A stretch of 64,000 nucleotides of DNA, taken from the NCBI GenBank assembly GCA_028023455.1, contig JAQFVV010000355.1:372001-436000 (forward strand), written 5' to 3'. The DNA comes from Epiperipatus broadwayi. Taxonomy: Eukaryota > Onychophora > Udeonychophora > Euonychophora > Peripatidae. Below are positions 34,819 to 46,764 of the stretch, piece by piece; the stretch's first letter is position 1, and each line of letters opens with the position of its first letter. The notes under the pieces were generated by a model, which saw only the letters and a program-made list of their open reading frames with translations, did not search any database and was not told the DNA's origin. A program made the position numbers and the translations under genes.

Positions 34819-37670
34819 CCTATATTATTTTGAAGAAATACAAACATCGATTTGTAGTATTATAATTATATACTTACATTTACAAAATTTTATTAAAAGT
34901 GATAATGATATACACACATATATGCCTATGTATTTGATATGTGTAATTGTTTCAATTTATATATTTATACAACTATTTGCAATTTGGTTAAATGTTTTTA
35001 TCATATGTTAAAGTATATGTTATTAGTATTAATGATAACTAAGCAACTTTGTTGCATATACTTAAGCTGTTTTAACGTACTGTTTGAATATTCTATTTAT
35101 ATCTGAGTGTATGTTTAATTTTAATATAAATATTATAAATGTATTACATTTTTATAATTTTTTTGAATTACTATTACATGGTGGATTTATGAGGGTAAGA
35201 AGTGTTTTTGTTTTTTTTTGTTATCAAAAACTATGCATTCTTAATTTAAATATTAATACCATTTCTGTGTAGGATTTCAGATCTAATGTTTGATTCTGTT
35301 TGCAGAACAAAATACACAAGAAGTACAATGTATTATAAGAACCATTAATTTTATTTGATATTGTGAAAATGAGTTTATACATTTTTATATCTATATTTCA
35401 AAACTTTAGATTCAAAATTGGATTTGGATTTAAAACATGTTTAATGATACTGCAATCTTATAATTATATCAGAAAAATAAAATAAAAATTTAAGAGTTAT
35501 TTTTAAAAAAATTATTAGTAAAATTTCTTAAAAATAATTCATTAAAAACAAATAAATGTAAATTATTTGCTTATATTTACTTAAATATGAACATGTTTTG
35601 CATTTCTAAGTGATAGAAATACTACAGTACTGTAATATAAAAAAATGGTATCAATTTTGTATATTATAAAATTAATACTAAAAAAAATAAATGCATACAA
35701 AATTGTTTAATTTATTAATAAATAAATTTATTGCTTTTAAATAATATTGATAAACATATAATTAATATTGATAACATATATTTAAATTCATTACCTACTT
35801 ATATTTACTTTAAATTTTTCTTTACTATGTGGGGAAAAAATTACAATTAAAAATTGAAACTTTTTTGTTTGCTTTTACAACAGGCTAATTTAGCATAAAA
35901 ATATCACTTTAGTAAAATAATTTTTCTTTTAATATTTTGAAGATAAATATTTAAAATAGAAAAACTTTTTGCTTTTATGTTTTATAGAGATTAAACATAC
36001 ATAAACTAAAATAATTATTTATCAATTCATATCTTATTTCTACATCAAATTAGAGTGATATAATTTTGCATGGACATAGAATTTTTCTCAATATTTTTGA
36101 AAATAAACTTTTAGCATTAAAATCACAAATGTTTTGATTTTAGATATTATGCAGAATTAGAAAAATGTTATATATTCATATAGCTTGTGGATAAATTAAG
36201 CTTTTTTGTACAAGATTGTGTTGTTGATATATTACTATTGGATCTCATTATGTTATATTAAAGAAATGTAATCTTGCATCAGCATTAAAATTGTTGCTAT
36301 AGTCCATTGATATTTAGGGGATATTTTTTAATGTCAAATCAATTTTTATTTTGTTTTAAATATAACTGTATAGACTGTTGGATATTTTGTATAACTTAGT
36401 AGTGTTTCATTTTTTTTATTTATAAATATGTGTTATAAATATTAAACTCTTATCATGCATTTTTTCTTTTAATCTTGGCTAAAGTAATAATGATATAAAA
36501 TTATAATCTGCTGACTATTTATATTCAACTATTATTGAGATTAAATATAATTTTTACTTATCTAACATGAGCTAAGTAGTAGCAATTTAAAACTAGAAGC
36601 TGCTATAATACAATTTATTGTTTAATTGATTAAATTAATGGAATTTTTGTTTATGTTATTGTTGATTGACCTAATAATATTAGTGGCAATATTTATTAAT
36701 GTTAAAATCTTAAAATAGAATGTTTTAATTTACACAATATGGATTAATATTATAACCATTCATCTATACACTCACTAATTCTCTTAGCCACTCATCAATT
36801 GATACATACATAAATCTATCTATCTACACTGAAGTTTAGCTATAATAATATTAAGCATATAAACAATCAAAAAACCTGGACATCAAAAATATGTGAATTA
36901 TCTTATTAAATCCTTTCAAATCCTTTCAATGTTTACATTTACAAGTCCATAAAAATTTAATTATTATACATAATTTGTAGCAGGATGAATTGACATAACG
37001 CAGTCACATATATGTATAGCTTCATAATGGGCTTGATAAAATGCATTCTCCCATAAGATGACTAGGATGATGATAATCATAATTATTCAATAAAAGATGA
37101 TTTATACTGGACAATTCAATGCATGTACAAATTAAATTAAAACAATAACAAAATAGTATTTTAGTATATAAATGTACATACTTAGATAAATATTAAAAAT
37201 GTTATTTTTAAGTATACCCAAATACCTATAGAAAAAAATCATTTATATTTGAGATGCCATTTACTATGAAGATATGAAAACTAATTTGCAATATGCATAT
37301 ACTTTTACATTTTTTTTCAATTAAGCTACAAAATTCAATGTAAGCAATTGAGTCTTTTAGCTTTTAAAAATAATTAATGAGTAAAGTTATTTAATTACTG
37401 CATATATAATTAGAAGAAATATTAAATTAAGAACAAAGAGTACACTGTGTTCCAAGTAACAAAAATAATTAATGAATACAAGTTTGACCATATGTAACAC
37501 TATACTAATTTTGTACATAATTGATTGACTTAAATAGTTGTATAATTGAATAAAAAATAATCTGGCTTTAGGATATATATATTGTACCAACATTGTGTTG
37601 GCACATAATAATTTTGTCTAAAAATTATTAAGAGAAAAATTTTTCATTAAAAGAAAATAGTATGTAAAAA
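34819..37670. other. AT-rich DNA without recognised features
   Basis: Long A/T-dominated spacer. The minus-strand frame at 37,387-37,593 is hydrophobic and AT-driven, without a recognisable domain. Confidence 0.5.
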
Positions 37671-37671
37671 T

Positions 37672-37885
37672 TTAAGAGTTTTTTTTTATTATTGCAGTTT
37701 GGTTTTGAAATGTAAAATTAGAAGTCAAAGAGTTTTTTATTATTAGTTTTTGAAATAAAAGTTACAATTAATTAATTAAAGGAGGGGAGGGAGTTTGCTT
37801 TAGAAAAGCCAAACTAAAAGTTTTATAAAAAGAAGTAAAGGGTTTATTATTATTAGTTGAAATATAACTTAAAGTTTAAAAATAT
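37672..37885 (+). repeat. Degenerate tandem repeat, about three units
   Basis: AAGAGTTTTTTTTTATTATTG, AAAGAGTTTTTTATTATTAG and AAAGGGTTTATTATTATTAG, each followed by a TTGAAAT segment, recur at about 37,672, 37,728 and 37,837. Possibly a decayed minisatellite. Confidence 0.5.
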
Positions 37886-38099
37886 AAATTTCTTTTTATT
37901 TAAGTTAAAGAAAAAAGGTAATCTTAAAACTAGTGTTGAGTTTAGATTAAAATATACATGTGTGTAAATGATGAATGCTTGTTAATGAAATATATATGTG
38001 TGATTATAAACATTGCATAAATACATGTGTGTTAAAATGAAATAAAGGAAAATTATATTTAAAAACACAGCGATGGCTATTAATTAAAAATGTAAAAAT

Positions 38100-38560
38100 A
38101 ACATGTTTGCGATGGCTGCTAATTAATATTTCCAACAACAGGATTAAAAGCTTCTCTCAAAAGAATACAAGGAAAGAACTTCAACACACGTCATGTATAA
38201 ATAGTCAGATTTATCAGACAGTTTAGAAAACAGTGTAGAGTGAACAGTTGAGAAAACAGTTGAGCTGAATTCTTTAATCAGTCAAAGTCAGTGTATCCAG
38301 AACCAAGAATGCAGTGTTAAAAACATTAGAAACTTACAACTGTCTCTAGCCTGAGTCCCATGAAACAGCAAAACCTGCCAGTGAAAATAATGCTTGCATA
38401 ACAATGGGAAATCCTCTGTCAAAATTTAACTGTCTCCAAAAATAATACCAATGAATAAGCATTAAACCTCCTTGAGAAACTTCAAATCTAACTGGTTAGA
38501 AATATTTCATCAGAAGTAAAACAACAAGAAGTATCCACATTCTAAAATCCTAGGTAATAA
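38100..38560 (+). promoter_or_regulatory. Less AT-rich block with TATA-like box (possible LTR or promoter)
   Basis: CGTCATG-TATAAATA (38,196-38,203) is followed by CAG-rich sequence with partly repeated phrases (GAACAGTTGAGAAAACAGTTGAG). The block is visibly less AT-rich than its flanks. It could be an LTR or an orphan promoter. No second LTR copy, polymerase or exon is seen nearby. Confidence 0.25.
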
Positions 38561-39199
38561 CATTTTCTTATACTCATTTCTAAAGTAGTCATCACATTCG
38601 TAAAGCCTCCAAGAGTCAAATATATTAACTCTATAGCATACATAGATGAACTATTAATGTGTGTGTTTAAAATGTTGTGTGTGTTCATGCATTAGTATAT
38701 ATTGATTTCATTGTATTTTAAATGTCAAATATTATTTAATCCTTTGTTATATTACATTGCTATTATATATGTGTGAGCCTAAAATGATGATAAGCCCTTG
38801 TTCATTTAAATAACATTTATAAAAGTATTTAAAATTAGTAGATTAAATGTTAATTAAAATAAATTGTCTTTTGAATTTAAGCTTTATTTTGTCGATCAAT
38901 TTTTTTTCACCACTATTTGAAACTATAATTTGTTATTGATTACAAGTAGCTGAGCTAGTCATGGGTGTATATTGGGCATTGAATTAGTGGCCATTGTTTA
39001 AAGCACATTATTTATCCTCTGGGTAAGTAACTGGTGCCCGTTTTTCTACAAAACAAAGAAGTGCTTTGAATGTGGTGTTGAATTATGTCCTGGCAATGTA
39101 ATGCTAGGTATATATATTATAGCTATTGTTTGGACACACATACTCTCTGAGTATGCTCTTCTCTGCCTAAGAGGCTAGTATGTAAACAGTATTTAACAT
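38561..39199. other. AT-rich DNA without recognised features
   Basis: CTGGTGCCCG near 39,031 resembles a primer-binding-site fragment but has no supporting LTR. Nothing else recognised. Confidence 0.4.
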
Positions 39200-40520
39200 A
39201 TATGGTACAATATATAAACTTTTTTTTAGAAATGTGTATCTGATAATACTATGGATATTAAAAAAATTGATTTAATATACAAAAATATTAAATATAATTG
39301 AAATTAAACAAACAATTTAAGAAAAAAAAATACTTATATTTTCTTAACTTGGATATTTTAAAAAATAAATTAGTTATTCAATATATACTCTGCAAAGATT
39401 TTTTGATTATTTGGTAAAACCTTTTATTTTTGACTTGATGTTTTTTTTAATTTTATAATGAATAGAAAAGATAGCACACTTCTAATATAATTATATGTTT
39501 TAATTTTTTATTACAATTAATTAAATGCACTCTTTTCTTCATAATAAACATTTGGAAATATATTCAACAGCAAGCTTTCCTTCAGTTACTAGATTAAATT
39601 TGCATTGAAACTCCTTTTAGTAGCATTGTATATAGGAGATCAATAGAGGATTCAACCTGATCCTCAAATTTTGAATAGGCTCTAGTGATGAAATTTTTTA
39701 CTATGATGTCACGTTTGAATTTTTTTGTTCAATTAACTTTTTTATGTATATTACAAAATTAATTTATAGGCTATTTTATAAATATTTAAGTGCTCTAATA
39801 ATTAAAATTCTAAAAAATGAAAAATTATTTTTTTTAAATTGAAATTAAGTATCAAACAAACAGACTTACTGATAATAAAGACAAACATTGTTATTGGCTT
39901 CACAACTATTTCAAAAAAATTAAAAAATGAAATATTAAATATTAGCATTTTATGTTGTTAAAAATGATATATTTAGAATTAGTTTTCATTGAAGAAACAA
40001 AAAAATTCTAAAAGACAACAAATTATTAATTGTTATTAAGATATTTCACTTACAATTTTTATAAACACTATTTTCTTTTTAGCCTCTAATGGCTTTTCTG
40101 TGGTAATTTCCAGTTTTGTAACATACATAATATACTTTCTAAGAGTTGTCTTTTTAAAAATAAAATGTTTTCAAAGATAACCCCCACCCCCACTCTAGTT
40201 ATGTAGTGTTTACTTTAATAATAAGTCTTTTATAAAAATATTGCATCATAATCATTAACAATTACTGAAAATCACATTTTGTGTAGCATTTAGTCACAGT
40301 AGAAATGAATCTAAAGCATCAGCCAATCACAAATTTCCACCTCCATCATAGCTTTATCAGAACAATAGAATGTGCTGTCAATCACAGACAAAGATCCATA
40401 AAGGTCCACATACTGCTGACATCTCTTGAATTTTTTTAAAATTAATACATTAAAAATGTAAACTTCGTAGAATCACTGCAACTTGTCACATACCATAAAT
40501 TAACATGTACAATGCTATAA
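39200..40520 (-). repeat. Long dispersed repeat AB, copy B (about 1.3 kb)
   Basis: Inverted relative to copy A at 27,488-29,268 and collinear with it except for the 465-bp block absent here. Its low-coordinate end stops where copy A loses similarity near AGTTTATATAT. Its high-coordinate end is near 40,520. Confidence 0.85.
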
Positions 40521-40565
40521 GACATAGAAAAGTAGTATGTTCGAATACACTTTGACAAAGCTCAC

Positions 40566-40859
40566 ATGCTAAGTCATGTTTCAGCATGGGAAATATACAA
40601 AACAAATAAAAGGTCTGAGAAGAATGTGCAATTTTTCAACTTTTCAGAATTGCTGAGTACAGAAAGTGAGGAAGACTGTGTCCTTTTTTCAGGAATGTCT
40701 TTCCAAATACCAGACTGTTTTTATTACAGCAATAAAATAATAAATAAGTTCAAAAAGTCCAAAATTTGTGTACTTTTTTTTTTCATTTCATTAGAAATTG
40801 ACAAGTATTTGGATTATCTTTTTTGCAGCAGGGTTAAAATAAATGACTATTTTTGTTGA
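40566..40859 (+). other. 97-codon open frame, no recognised domain
   Basis: The longest open frame in this part of the window that is not low complexity at its start (about codons 1-55 have mixed composition with an LSTESEEDC stretch). The second half is Phe/Lys/Ile-rich and AT-driven. No domain, homologue or splice context is evident. Probably chance. Confidence 0.12.
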
Positions 40860-41430
40860 CTTTTTGTTAATACTAACAAAGTATGAAATCCCCCCCCCCC
40901 CCAAAAAAAAAGCAATTTATTGTAGAAGGCAAAAAAAAAAAAAAAGGTAATTCAAATGAAATATAAATAAAAGTAAAAAGTGAGAAAAAGTTATTTTGAA
41001 AAAAAAAAAAATATTGACTTTTTGTTGCAATTATTTTTCTGAGTGTGGAGATGGGGGTTTCCCCAAAAAACACAAAAGTTACTTTTGATTTAATAAGAAG
41101 AAAAACAATTTGGTCAACCCAAAAAAAAAAAAAAAAAAATAGAACAAAGTCAAAACAAGTTCAAATAATTGTACCATTATATTTTTTTGGTGGGTGGTTA
41201 AAACAAGTTTTTTCGTCCTGAAACAGTCCAAAGTTTTAAAATTCATAAAAATAAACACAAAATTGAATTACCAAAATTTTTGGATAAAGAAAAATGTCAG
41301 GTTTAAAAAAAAAATGAAAACGAATATAAAAATGTGTTTAATAAAAAAGAAATCATGTTATAGATGAAATAAAAATTTGTTTAATCAAAAAAAAAAAAAA
41401 ACATGTTCTATCAAAAAAAATTGCAGGCCC
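40860..41430. repeat. Homopolymer-dense tract
   Basis: Contains a C12-A9 block near 40,891-40,911 and at least seven A runs of 8-18 bases within 570 bp. Such runs are frequent sites of sequencing length error. No coding content. Confidence 0.8.
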
Positions 41431-41715
41431 TGTAACATTACATTTGATTGATTTTTGTATAGCATCAACACCCCAAGTGGCCATGCCCGGATTTCAGATG
41501 ATTACCTTTTTTATATTGACCTTTGGAGAATAAGTAAAGGAAAGGGATTAAGCCATGCAGTTGAATGTGATAAAAATCTGTTTGCTTTTTTTTTTTATTC
41601 TAATAATATAAAGTAAATTTCATTCATTATTATTCCATATTTGATATTTGAAAAGTTTCTAGGGGAATTGACTATCCATTGAAAGAATCATTATCATTTT
41701 TTTTTTCTTAAAATA
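41431..41715. other. Spacer with a slightly less AT-rich patch
   Basis: 41,450-41,500 (AACACCCCAAGTGGCCATG..) is richer in G/C than its surroundings and unidentified. Confidence 0.3.
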
Positions 41716-42385
41716 ATCTAGTATAGCGAGCGTTTCTCAACCTTTTTGCCGCGCGCGACCCAATAGACTTCATTGAAATAGTTCTGCGACCCAAATGTTT
41801 ATTACATAAATTATGGTGTAAAATAAAAGAGATATTACATCTGCACTGTACTGTATATATGTATATATTCAGATCAATTTGATAATATTTATAATGAACA
41901 AATAATTTGTAAGTTAAAAGTTGTGTTAAATTTAAACTATATATTTTTAATTTAAAAGCTTAACACATTTTGTTAATTACTAAAAAAAAAATGTTTTCTT
42001 TTCAAACAAAGATTTATTTGTATACGAAATACAAGCAAAAATTACAAAAATAAATTATACAGAAATTTATTTAAGTTACGTATGAAAAATTTAAAAACTA
42101 GTCTACTTTGACATCCAGTTCGATTTCAATATTGTTTGAAGTTACTGTAAAAAAATTTACATTAAGATTATTTAAGTTCAAATTTGAGAAAACTTCACAA
42201 GCATGTGTAGTATTACTTACTTTTTTTTTATTTTATTAATACTAATATTTTCTTAAAATGTAAAAAGATTTTTGCTATCAGATATTTATGTTTTTATTTA
42301 TTAGTGCATATTCGTGACCCGTTAAAAAATTAACGTGACCCAATATTGGGTCGTGACCCAAAGGTTAAGGATCGCTGATCTAGAA
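41716..42385. mobile_element. hAT-type MITE with 8-bp target site duplication
   Basis: The element spans 41,724-42,377 (654 bp). The left end reads TAGCGAGCG..TTCTCAACC..GCGACCC. The inverted right end reads CAGCGATCCTTAACC..GGGTCACGACCC. These resemble the CAG..GGTTCTCAACC..CGACCC ends common in animal hAT elements. Flanks are ATCTAGTA (41,716-41,723) and ATCTAGAA (42,378-42,385), an 8-bp target duplication with one mismatch. The interior is AT-rich, with no transposase frame, so it is non-autonomous. Confidence 0.88.
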
Positions 42386-42530
42386 TATAAATTGTCCATA
42401 TAAATATAGTCTTCTACAGTTTATTTGACAATAATAATTATGATTAAAATGTTTTTTTACCTAGCTTTTAAGTATTGTTGTGCATAATTTTTTTAATATT
42501 TTTTTTTAACTTGGCCAATGCGTCATATAT

Positions 42531-42739
42531 ATAATCAAAATTATCCCAAATTCACAACTCAATCAGATTAACCAAAAAATAAACTCTAAAGCATGACCAG
42601 TGGTTTCACTACATCAAGCAGACTTCTCAAGTGTAAAGACTGAGAAGTCTGTTTGTAGTAGTGAAACCATTGTTTGTGCTTTATATTTTATTTTTTGGCT
42701 AGTCTGTTTGCATTGTGAATTTGGGATAATTTTGATTAT
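42531..42739. mobile_element. Fold-back MITE, 209 bp
   Basis: The ends ATAATCAAAATTATCCCAAA..TTCACAA and TTGTGAA..TTTGGGATAATTTTGATTAT are perfect inverted repeats of 27 bp. Inner parts are also paired (AGTGGTTTCACTAC with GTAGTGAAACCATT, and AGACTTCTCA with TGAGAAGTCT). Almost the whole element can fold into one hairpin. No target duplication is certain and the family is unknown. Confidence 0.88.
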
Positions 42740-43450
42740 TTATTGACTAATTTAACTTTATTCTTTAATATATATATATATATATGTGCAGATTAAAATT
42801 CAGTTAAACAAATTATTTTTGAATTTCATAAAATTTGTATCTTTTAATGGAATTACTTTCTACTGATTAACTGATTGTAATTTATTCATTCTTGTAATGT
42901 TTTCTATTTTTTTTAAAGCTTCATTTGCATCATCTATAATATACCTATAAACGTAATATCAAAAACTTGCAGTATAGTGTATAAAATAAGCCTATGCATT
43001 TTTTATTCATATTGAACTATTAAAATGTTTCACTGCTATTTTTAAAGATATGAGTACGTAAATTCTGATTTTACTACATTATAATGTTTATAATATTTTG
43101 TACTGGACAATATTTGAATAATATCAGAATAATTGACCAAGTGTCTTGCTGAAAGTTGACTTTAACATCACAAAGCCATAAAAAGTGGCATATGAAAACA
43201 ATTTTTATCATAAATATTTGGCATATAATTGGTGTAAGTTTTACCAATCTAAAAATGATTGAATCTCAGAACAGACCAGGTTAAAAATAATCAAACATTA
43301 TAGATAGTGATATTAATATTAAATTTTTTTGTGAACAATAGTCTCAAGAATGATGACAAAATTTATTTAAAATGGAACAAGAAAGTTTTCTGAACCAACT
43401 GTCGAAATTCTGTGAGTTTAAATAAAAATTGAGAAATTCTGTTTGAAACA
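42740..43450. other. AT-rich DNA without recognised features
   Basis: A short TA array at 42,769-42,785. Nothing else recognised. Confidence 0.5.
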
Positions 43451-43454
43451 ATGT

Positions 43455-43905
43455 ATCATTATCAATCATTATCAATCCACTGCAGGATGAAAGTCTCTCC
43501 AAGTTCAATCCATCTTCTCTAATCTTTAGTTTCTCTTCTCCATATCATCCCTGCACACTTTCTTATTTCATCCATCCATCTAACATGTGGTCTCTTTCTG
43601 GGTCTTTTATAACCTTTTGGAATCTAATTTAACATTTCAATTGTCCATCTATTATCATCTCTCCTAGCAATATGTCCAGCCCAACTCCACTTCAATCTTT
43701 TAATTTTTTCAATGAGGTCAGCAACACCTGTTTGATCTTTTATCCATACATTGCGTTTTTGATCTGTTCTTGTTACTCCCAACATGCATCTCTCCATACT
43801 TCTTTGAGTAGTCTGAAGTCTCTGTAGTGCTCTTCTATAAATGTCCAAGTCTCAGATTCATAAGTAAGAACTGGTAAAATACATTTATTAAAAAACCTTC
43901 CTTTT
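43455..43905 (-). pseudogene. RTE-clade retrotransposon, 3' end fragment
   Basis: Reading leftward: GRFFNKCILPVLTYESETW (about 43,905-43,850, one frame), a frameshift, then a 74-codon open stretch (43,848-43,624) with TTQRSMERCMLGVTRTDQ and RLKWSWAGHIARR. After a stop come PKGYKRPRKRPHVRWMDEI and WIELGE. These are the classic C-terminal motifs of RTE/BovB-like reverse transcriptases. It ends in a short ATTGATAATG-type repeat (43,455-43,485). It is younger than the copy at 20.6-22.4 kb, since longer stretches remain open. Confidence 0.88.
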
Positions 43906-44700
43906 CAAACAAATAGTATATGTCAACACAATTATACTTTTTTCTATTTTAATAGTAACTTTTGGCATTTCATTTTAATGTATGTTCTTTTTTTCATTTA
44001 TTATTCGGTTAAATTTATTTCAGTTAATGTGTTTTATTTAATTTTCTCTATTATCTATGTTTTACTTGATTAGTTGTTATGTTCAATAATTATTGATAAT
44101 TCTCAGACATTTTATGGTTTGCATTCATAAAGTTAACATTTATCACTTATTTATTTCATTCTTCTTGAACAAAATGTTATTTTTCTTTTTTTTTTTTTTA
44201 AACTTGATAAATCATTTATTTCCTGGAATATTTTTCACACGGGTCAATAAATTATATAAATAAATTTAAAAATAATTTTAAAAAAGTAATCTGATTGATT
44301 AAAAAATTCATGCTTTCTGAACAAAGTGTTTCAAATTTTTTGGTTTGAGAGTATTTTATTAATCAATAAACCAGTCGTATGAGAATTAATCCCAAAGTAC
44401 TGCATTTTATTAAACGTTGGAAGTATCTTATATATGTGTGTGTATACATAACACAAAAACCATGACAATTATGAGAAATCTAATTAAGAAATGAAACTCC
44501 ATCTTTGTAATGCTTCATTAGAAATGAAATAGTATATATATGCAAATATGCATGATTGTAAAAGAGAAACATTTTCGAAATAAAAAATTATTTAATTTAA
44601 AAAAATTGAAGTCATAATTATATTGAGAGAAGGTAAATATATTGGTGGTTCGTAATGAGACATTTTAAAAAGCACTTAAATTTATATCATTAAATAAATA
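43906..44700. other. AT-rich DNA without recognised features
   Basis: No coding frame or repeat recognised. Confidence 0.5.
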
Positions 44701-44739
44701 ATCCAATACTATTGCTCCGAGTTCATAAGAAGTTCTGGT

Positions 44740-44822
44740 GCTGAAAATGTAAAAGTGGAATTGATCCTAGGATCTTAGATTTCAAAATTTGATACTTGAT
44801 TACTGCACTAAACTACACATAG
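44740..44822 (-). repeat. Possible tRNA-like SINE fragment
   Basis: The minus strand has TAGTTTAGTGCAGTAATCAAG (A-box-like) and, about 45 bases on, GGATCAATTCC (B-box-like; consensus GGTTCRANTCC). A slightly less AT-rich segment follows. Cloverleaf pairing is incomplete. Confidence 0.4.
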
Positions 44823-44984
44823 CTATATATGGGTTGTAATACAATGTGTAATTACACATAAAATCGAACAGGTTTAAAATATTACATTTTTAAAATCACA
44901 TTTCACTAACATTACAGTTGCGAGTTAAAATTTAAGAAAAATACAAACTTCTTTAATGAAAGTAAAAATTACACACATGCAAAA

Positions 44985-45250
44985 CTATCCATATAGTAGC
45001 ATCACTCAGTGCAAGCCAGAGTAATCAATGGATGCAGGAAGGTTTGTGCATAAAATCCCTATCTGTCCCTATTCATCCAATATCCCCAGACTAATTTTTA
45101 GCTTTTGGCTTTCATCAGTGAAGGGTCTTGTGTCTGAGAGCACTGTATTTAGATCTTTGGATTCAATGCACCCCCCAGCAATCACCTTTTACTTTTTTAT
45201 TTAACTATAAAGCTTTGAGTCCAAAATAAAAACACAATAATGTTTTCAAG
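44985..45250 (-). repeat. Family P repeat with near-complete hammerhead-like core
   Basis: The minus strand carries ACATTATTGTGTTTT, GAATCCAAAGATCTAAA, ACAGTGCTCTCAGA, CACTGATGAAAGCC, TTAGTCTGGGGATATTGGA, AGATAGGGATTTTATGCAC and ATCCATTGATTACTCT, the same order as at 52,955-53,227. Length is about 265 bp. No coding capacity. Confidence 0.82.
45082..45126 (-). ncRNA. Hammerhead-like motif, family P copy at 45.1 kb
   Basis: CTGATGA is intact on the minus strand (45,112-45,118). Helix I CCTTCA/TGGGGA pairs at five positions with two G-U. Helix II AGC/GCT closes loop CAAAA. GAAA has become AAAA (first G lost), which should inactivate it. The cleavage triplet GTC is present. Confidence 0.5.
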
Positions 45251-45259
45251 CTAAACTCA

Positions 45260-46003
45260 CTAGCTTGTATAGATATCTATTCAGTTCAGCATCCATATTT
45301 GTACTGAGTGTCACTACTATATGAGTTTTGTGTGTGTGTAAACAGCTTGTGTAAGCATAACGAATGGTGATTATGTGATGAAAGTAAAAATTGTAAGGGA
45401 GTAAGGTAAAATTGCTTTCTTCTTAATTTGATGGTTGTTCTATCTATTTCTTTGATTGTATGTATTTGTTTAGAAAAATTTACCTAAAGTTTTTACATTG
45501 TGTAGAATTGGAAAATAGAATCTGATAATTAAAAATGATTATAAACTGTTATCACAAAAAAATAAGCAATCGTAATTGCACCAGTAAGTGAATAAATCTT
45601 ATAGGTGATATAAAAAGTAATTAATGAAAAAACAATGGTTAGATACATTTAATCGCTTTTGATAAAAACAATAAATAAACCTCTTAAGATACCAAAGTGA
45701 TGTAAACATAATATTGTTATTTTCAAAATAGTTATAAGTAACCAAAGCAACAGTGCTCTAAAAAAAAGAATTTCAAAACAAATTCAGTTTATCTATCCTT
45801 TTAATGTTTAGCTACTTACAGTTTATAGTTGTGGAGTCAACGACACTTCTACTTTAAACATAGTTATTGAAAAGAAAAAAGACTGGGTTTTACATCAAAA
45901 AGCATTTTTTTCATCAAAATGCATTTTAAGCCAATATGCATATATATATAGACAGACATTTAAACCTATAGGTGAAAAGGAAATTACTGTACCATATTGG
46001 GAA
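45260..46003. other. AT-rich DNA; short phrase shared with the 53.2 kb P element
   Basis: GGTGATTATGTGATG at about 45,365 also occurs at about 53,251, just outside the P fold-back, suggesting a further piece of the family. Otherwise featureless. Confidence 0.4.
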
Positions 46004-46012
46004 ATATATATA

Positions 46013-46067
<55 letters not shown>
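46004..46067. repeat. (TA)n microsatellite
   Basis: About 30 TA units with one interruption. Confidence 0.95.
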
Positions 46068-46073
<6 letters not shown>

Positions 46074-46627
46074 ATCTGAGTAACAGATTATTTTATTTCC
46101 TTTCTCTATATTTTTTATATTATTACTTATTAATTAACATACATAATTTGCATTTTCTGTATATGGATATACTTTTGTATTTTAGAATTAAATAAGTGAA
46201 ATGAACCAAGGTATCACGTTAAATTGCTTAAACACATTTGTTAATTATGAAATTATTTTTTAATAAATACAATAAATGACATATTGGATTAATAATATTT
46301 GATTAAAATACTCTACATACAATATGGTAACCTACAATATATATATTGTGTCAGGCACACTTTGTATGGCCAAGCACAAAATTGTATTAAGTAAGCAAAT
46401 GGCCTAAAATATTTAATAAAGCTATTAAAGGGAGGGGGGGTGAATACCATCTATATAACCAAAATAATTCATGTTATAAAATAAGTGAGAGGGGTCTATG
46501 GATGTATCATATATACACACACACACACAAAGGAATAAATCCAATAGTTAAGGTTTAGAATTCAATATGTAGACATATTAGCTATATGCTTATAATTATA
46601 AATTTATTTTAAACGCACATTATTATT

Positions 46628-46764
46628 AATATTTACTAAGGCAGTAACCTCAGGAATATGCATCTGAAAAATACAAACGTAGGGTCTTCTACAGGTCTTA
46701 GCCACAAGCTTACACTTTGGAAGAAAAGATGCATATTCCTGAGGTTACTGCCTTAGTAAATATT
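46628..46764. mobile_element. Fold-back MITE family F, short copy (137 bp)
   Basis: The ends AATATTTACTAAGGCAGTAA..GCATCT and AGATGC..TTACTGCCTTAGTAAATATT are perfect inverted repeats of 37 bp. The centre has CTACAGGTCTTAGCCACAAG and TTGGAAGAAAAG, also found in both arms of the 62.35 kb palindrome, which has the same outer ends. Confidence 0.88.

Noticed and set aside
39025-39040. Primer-binding site of an LTR retrotransposon (CTGGTGCCCG)
   Set aside because: No LTR pair, gag or pol nearby; a 10-base match is too short.
40566-40859. 97-codon frame as a gene
   Set aside because: First half has mixed composition but no domain, splice context or relatives; second half is AT-driven. Kept only as a low-confidence note.
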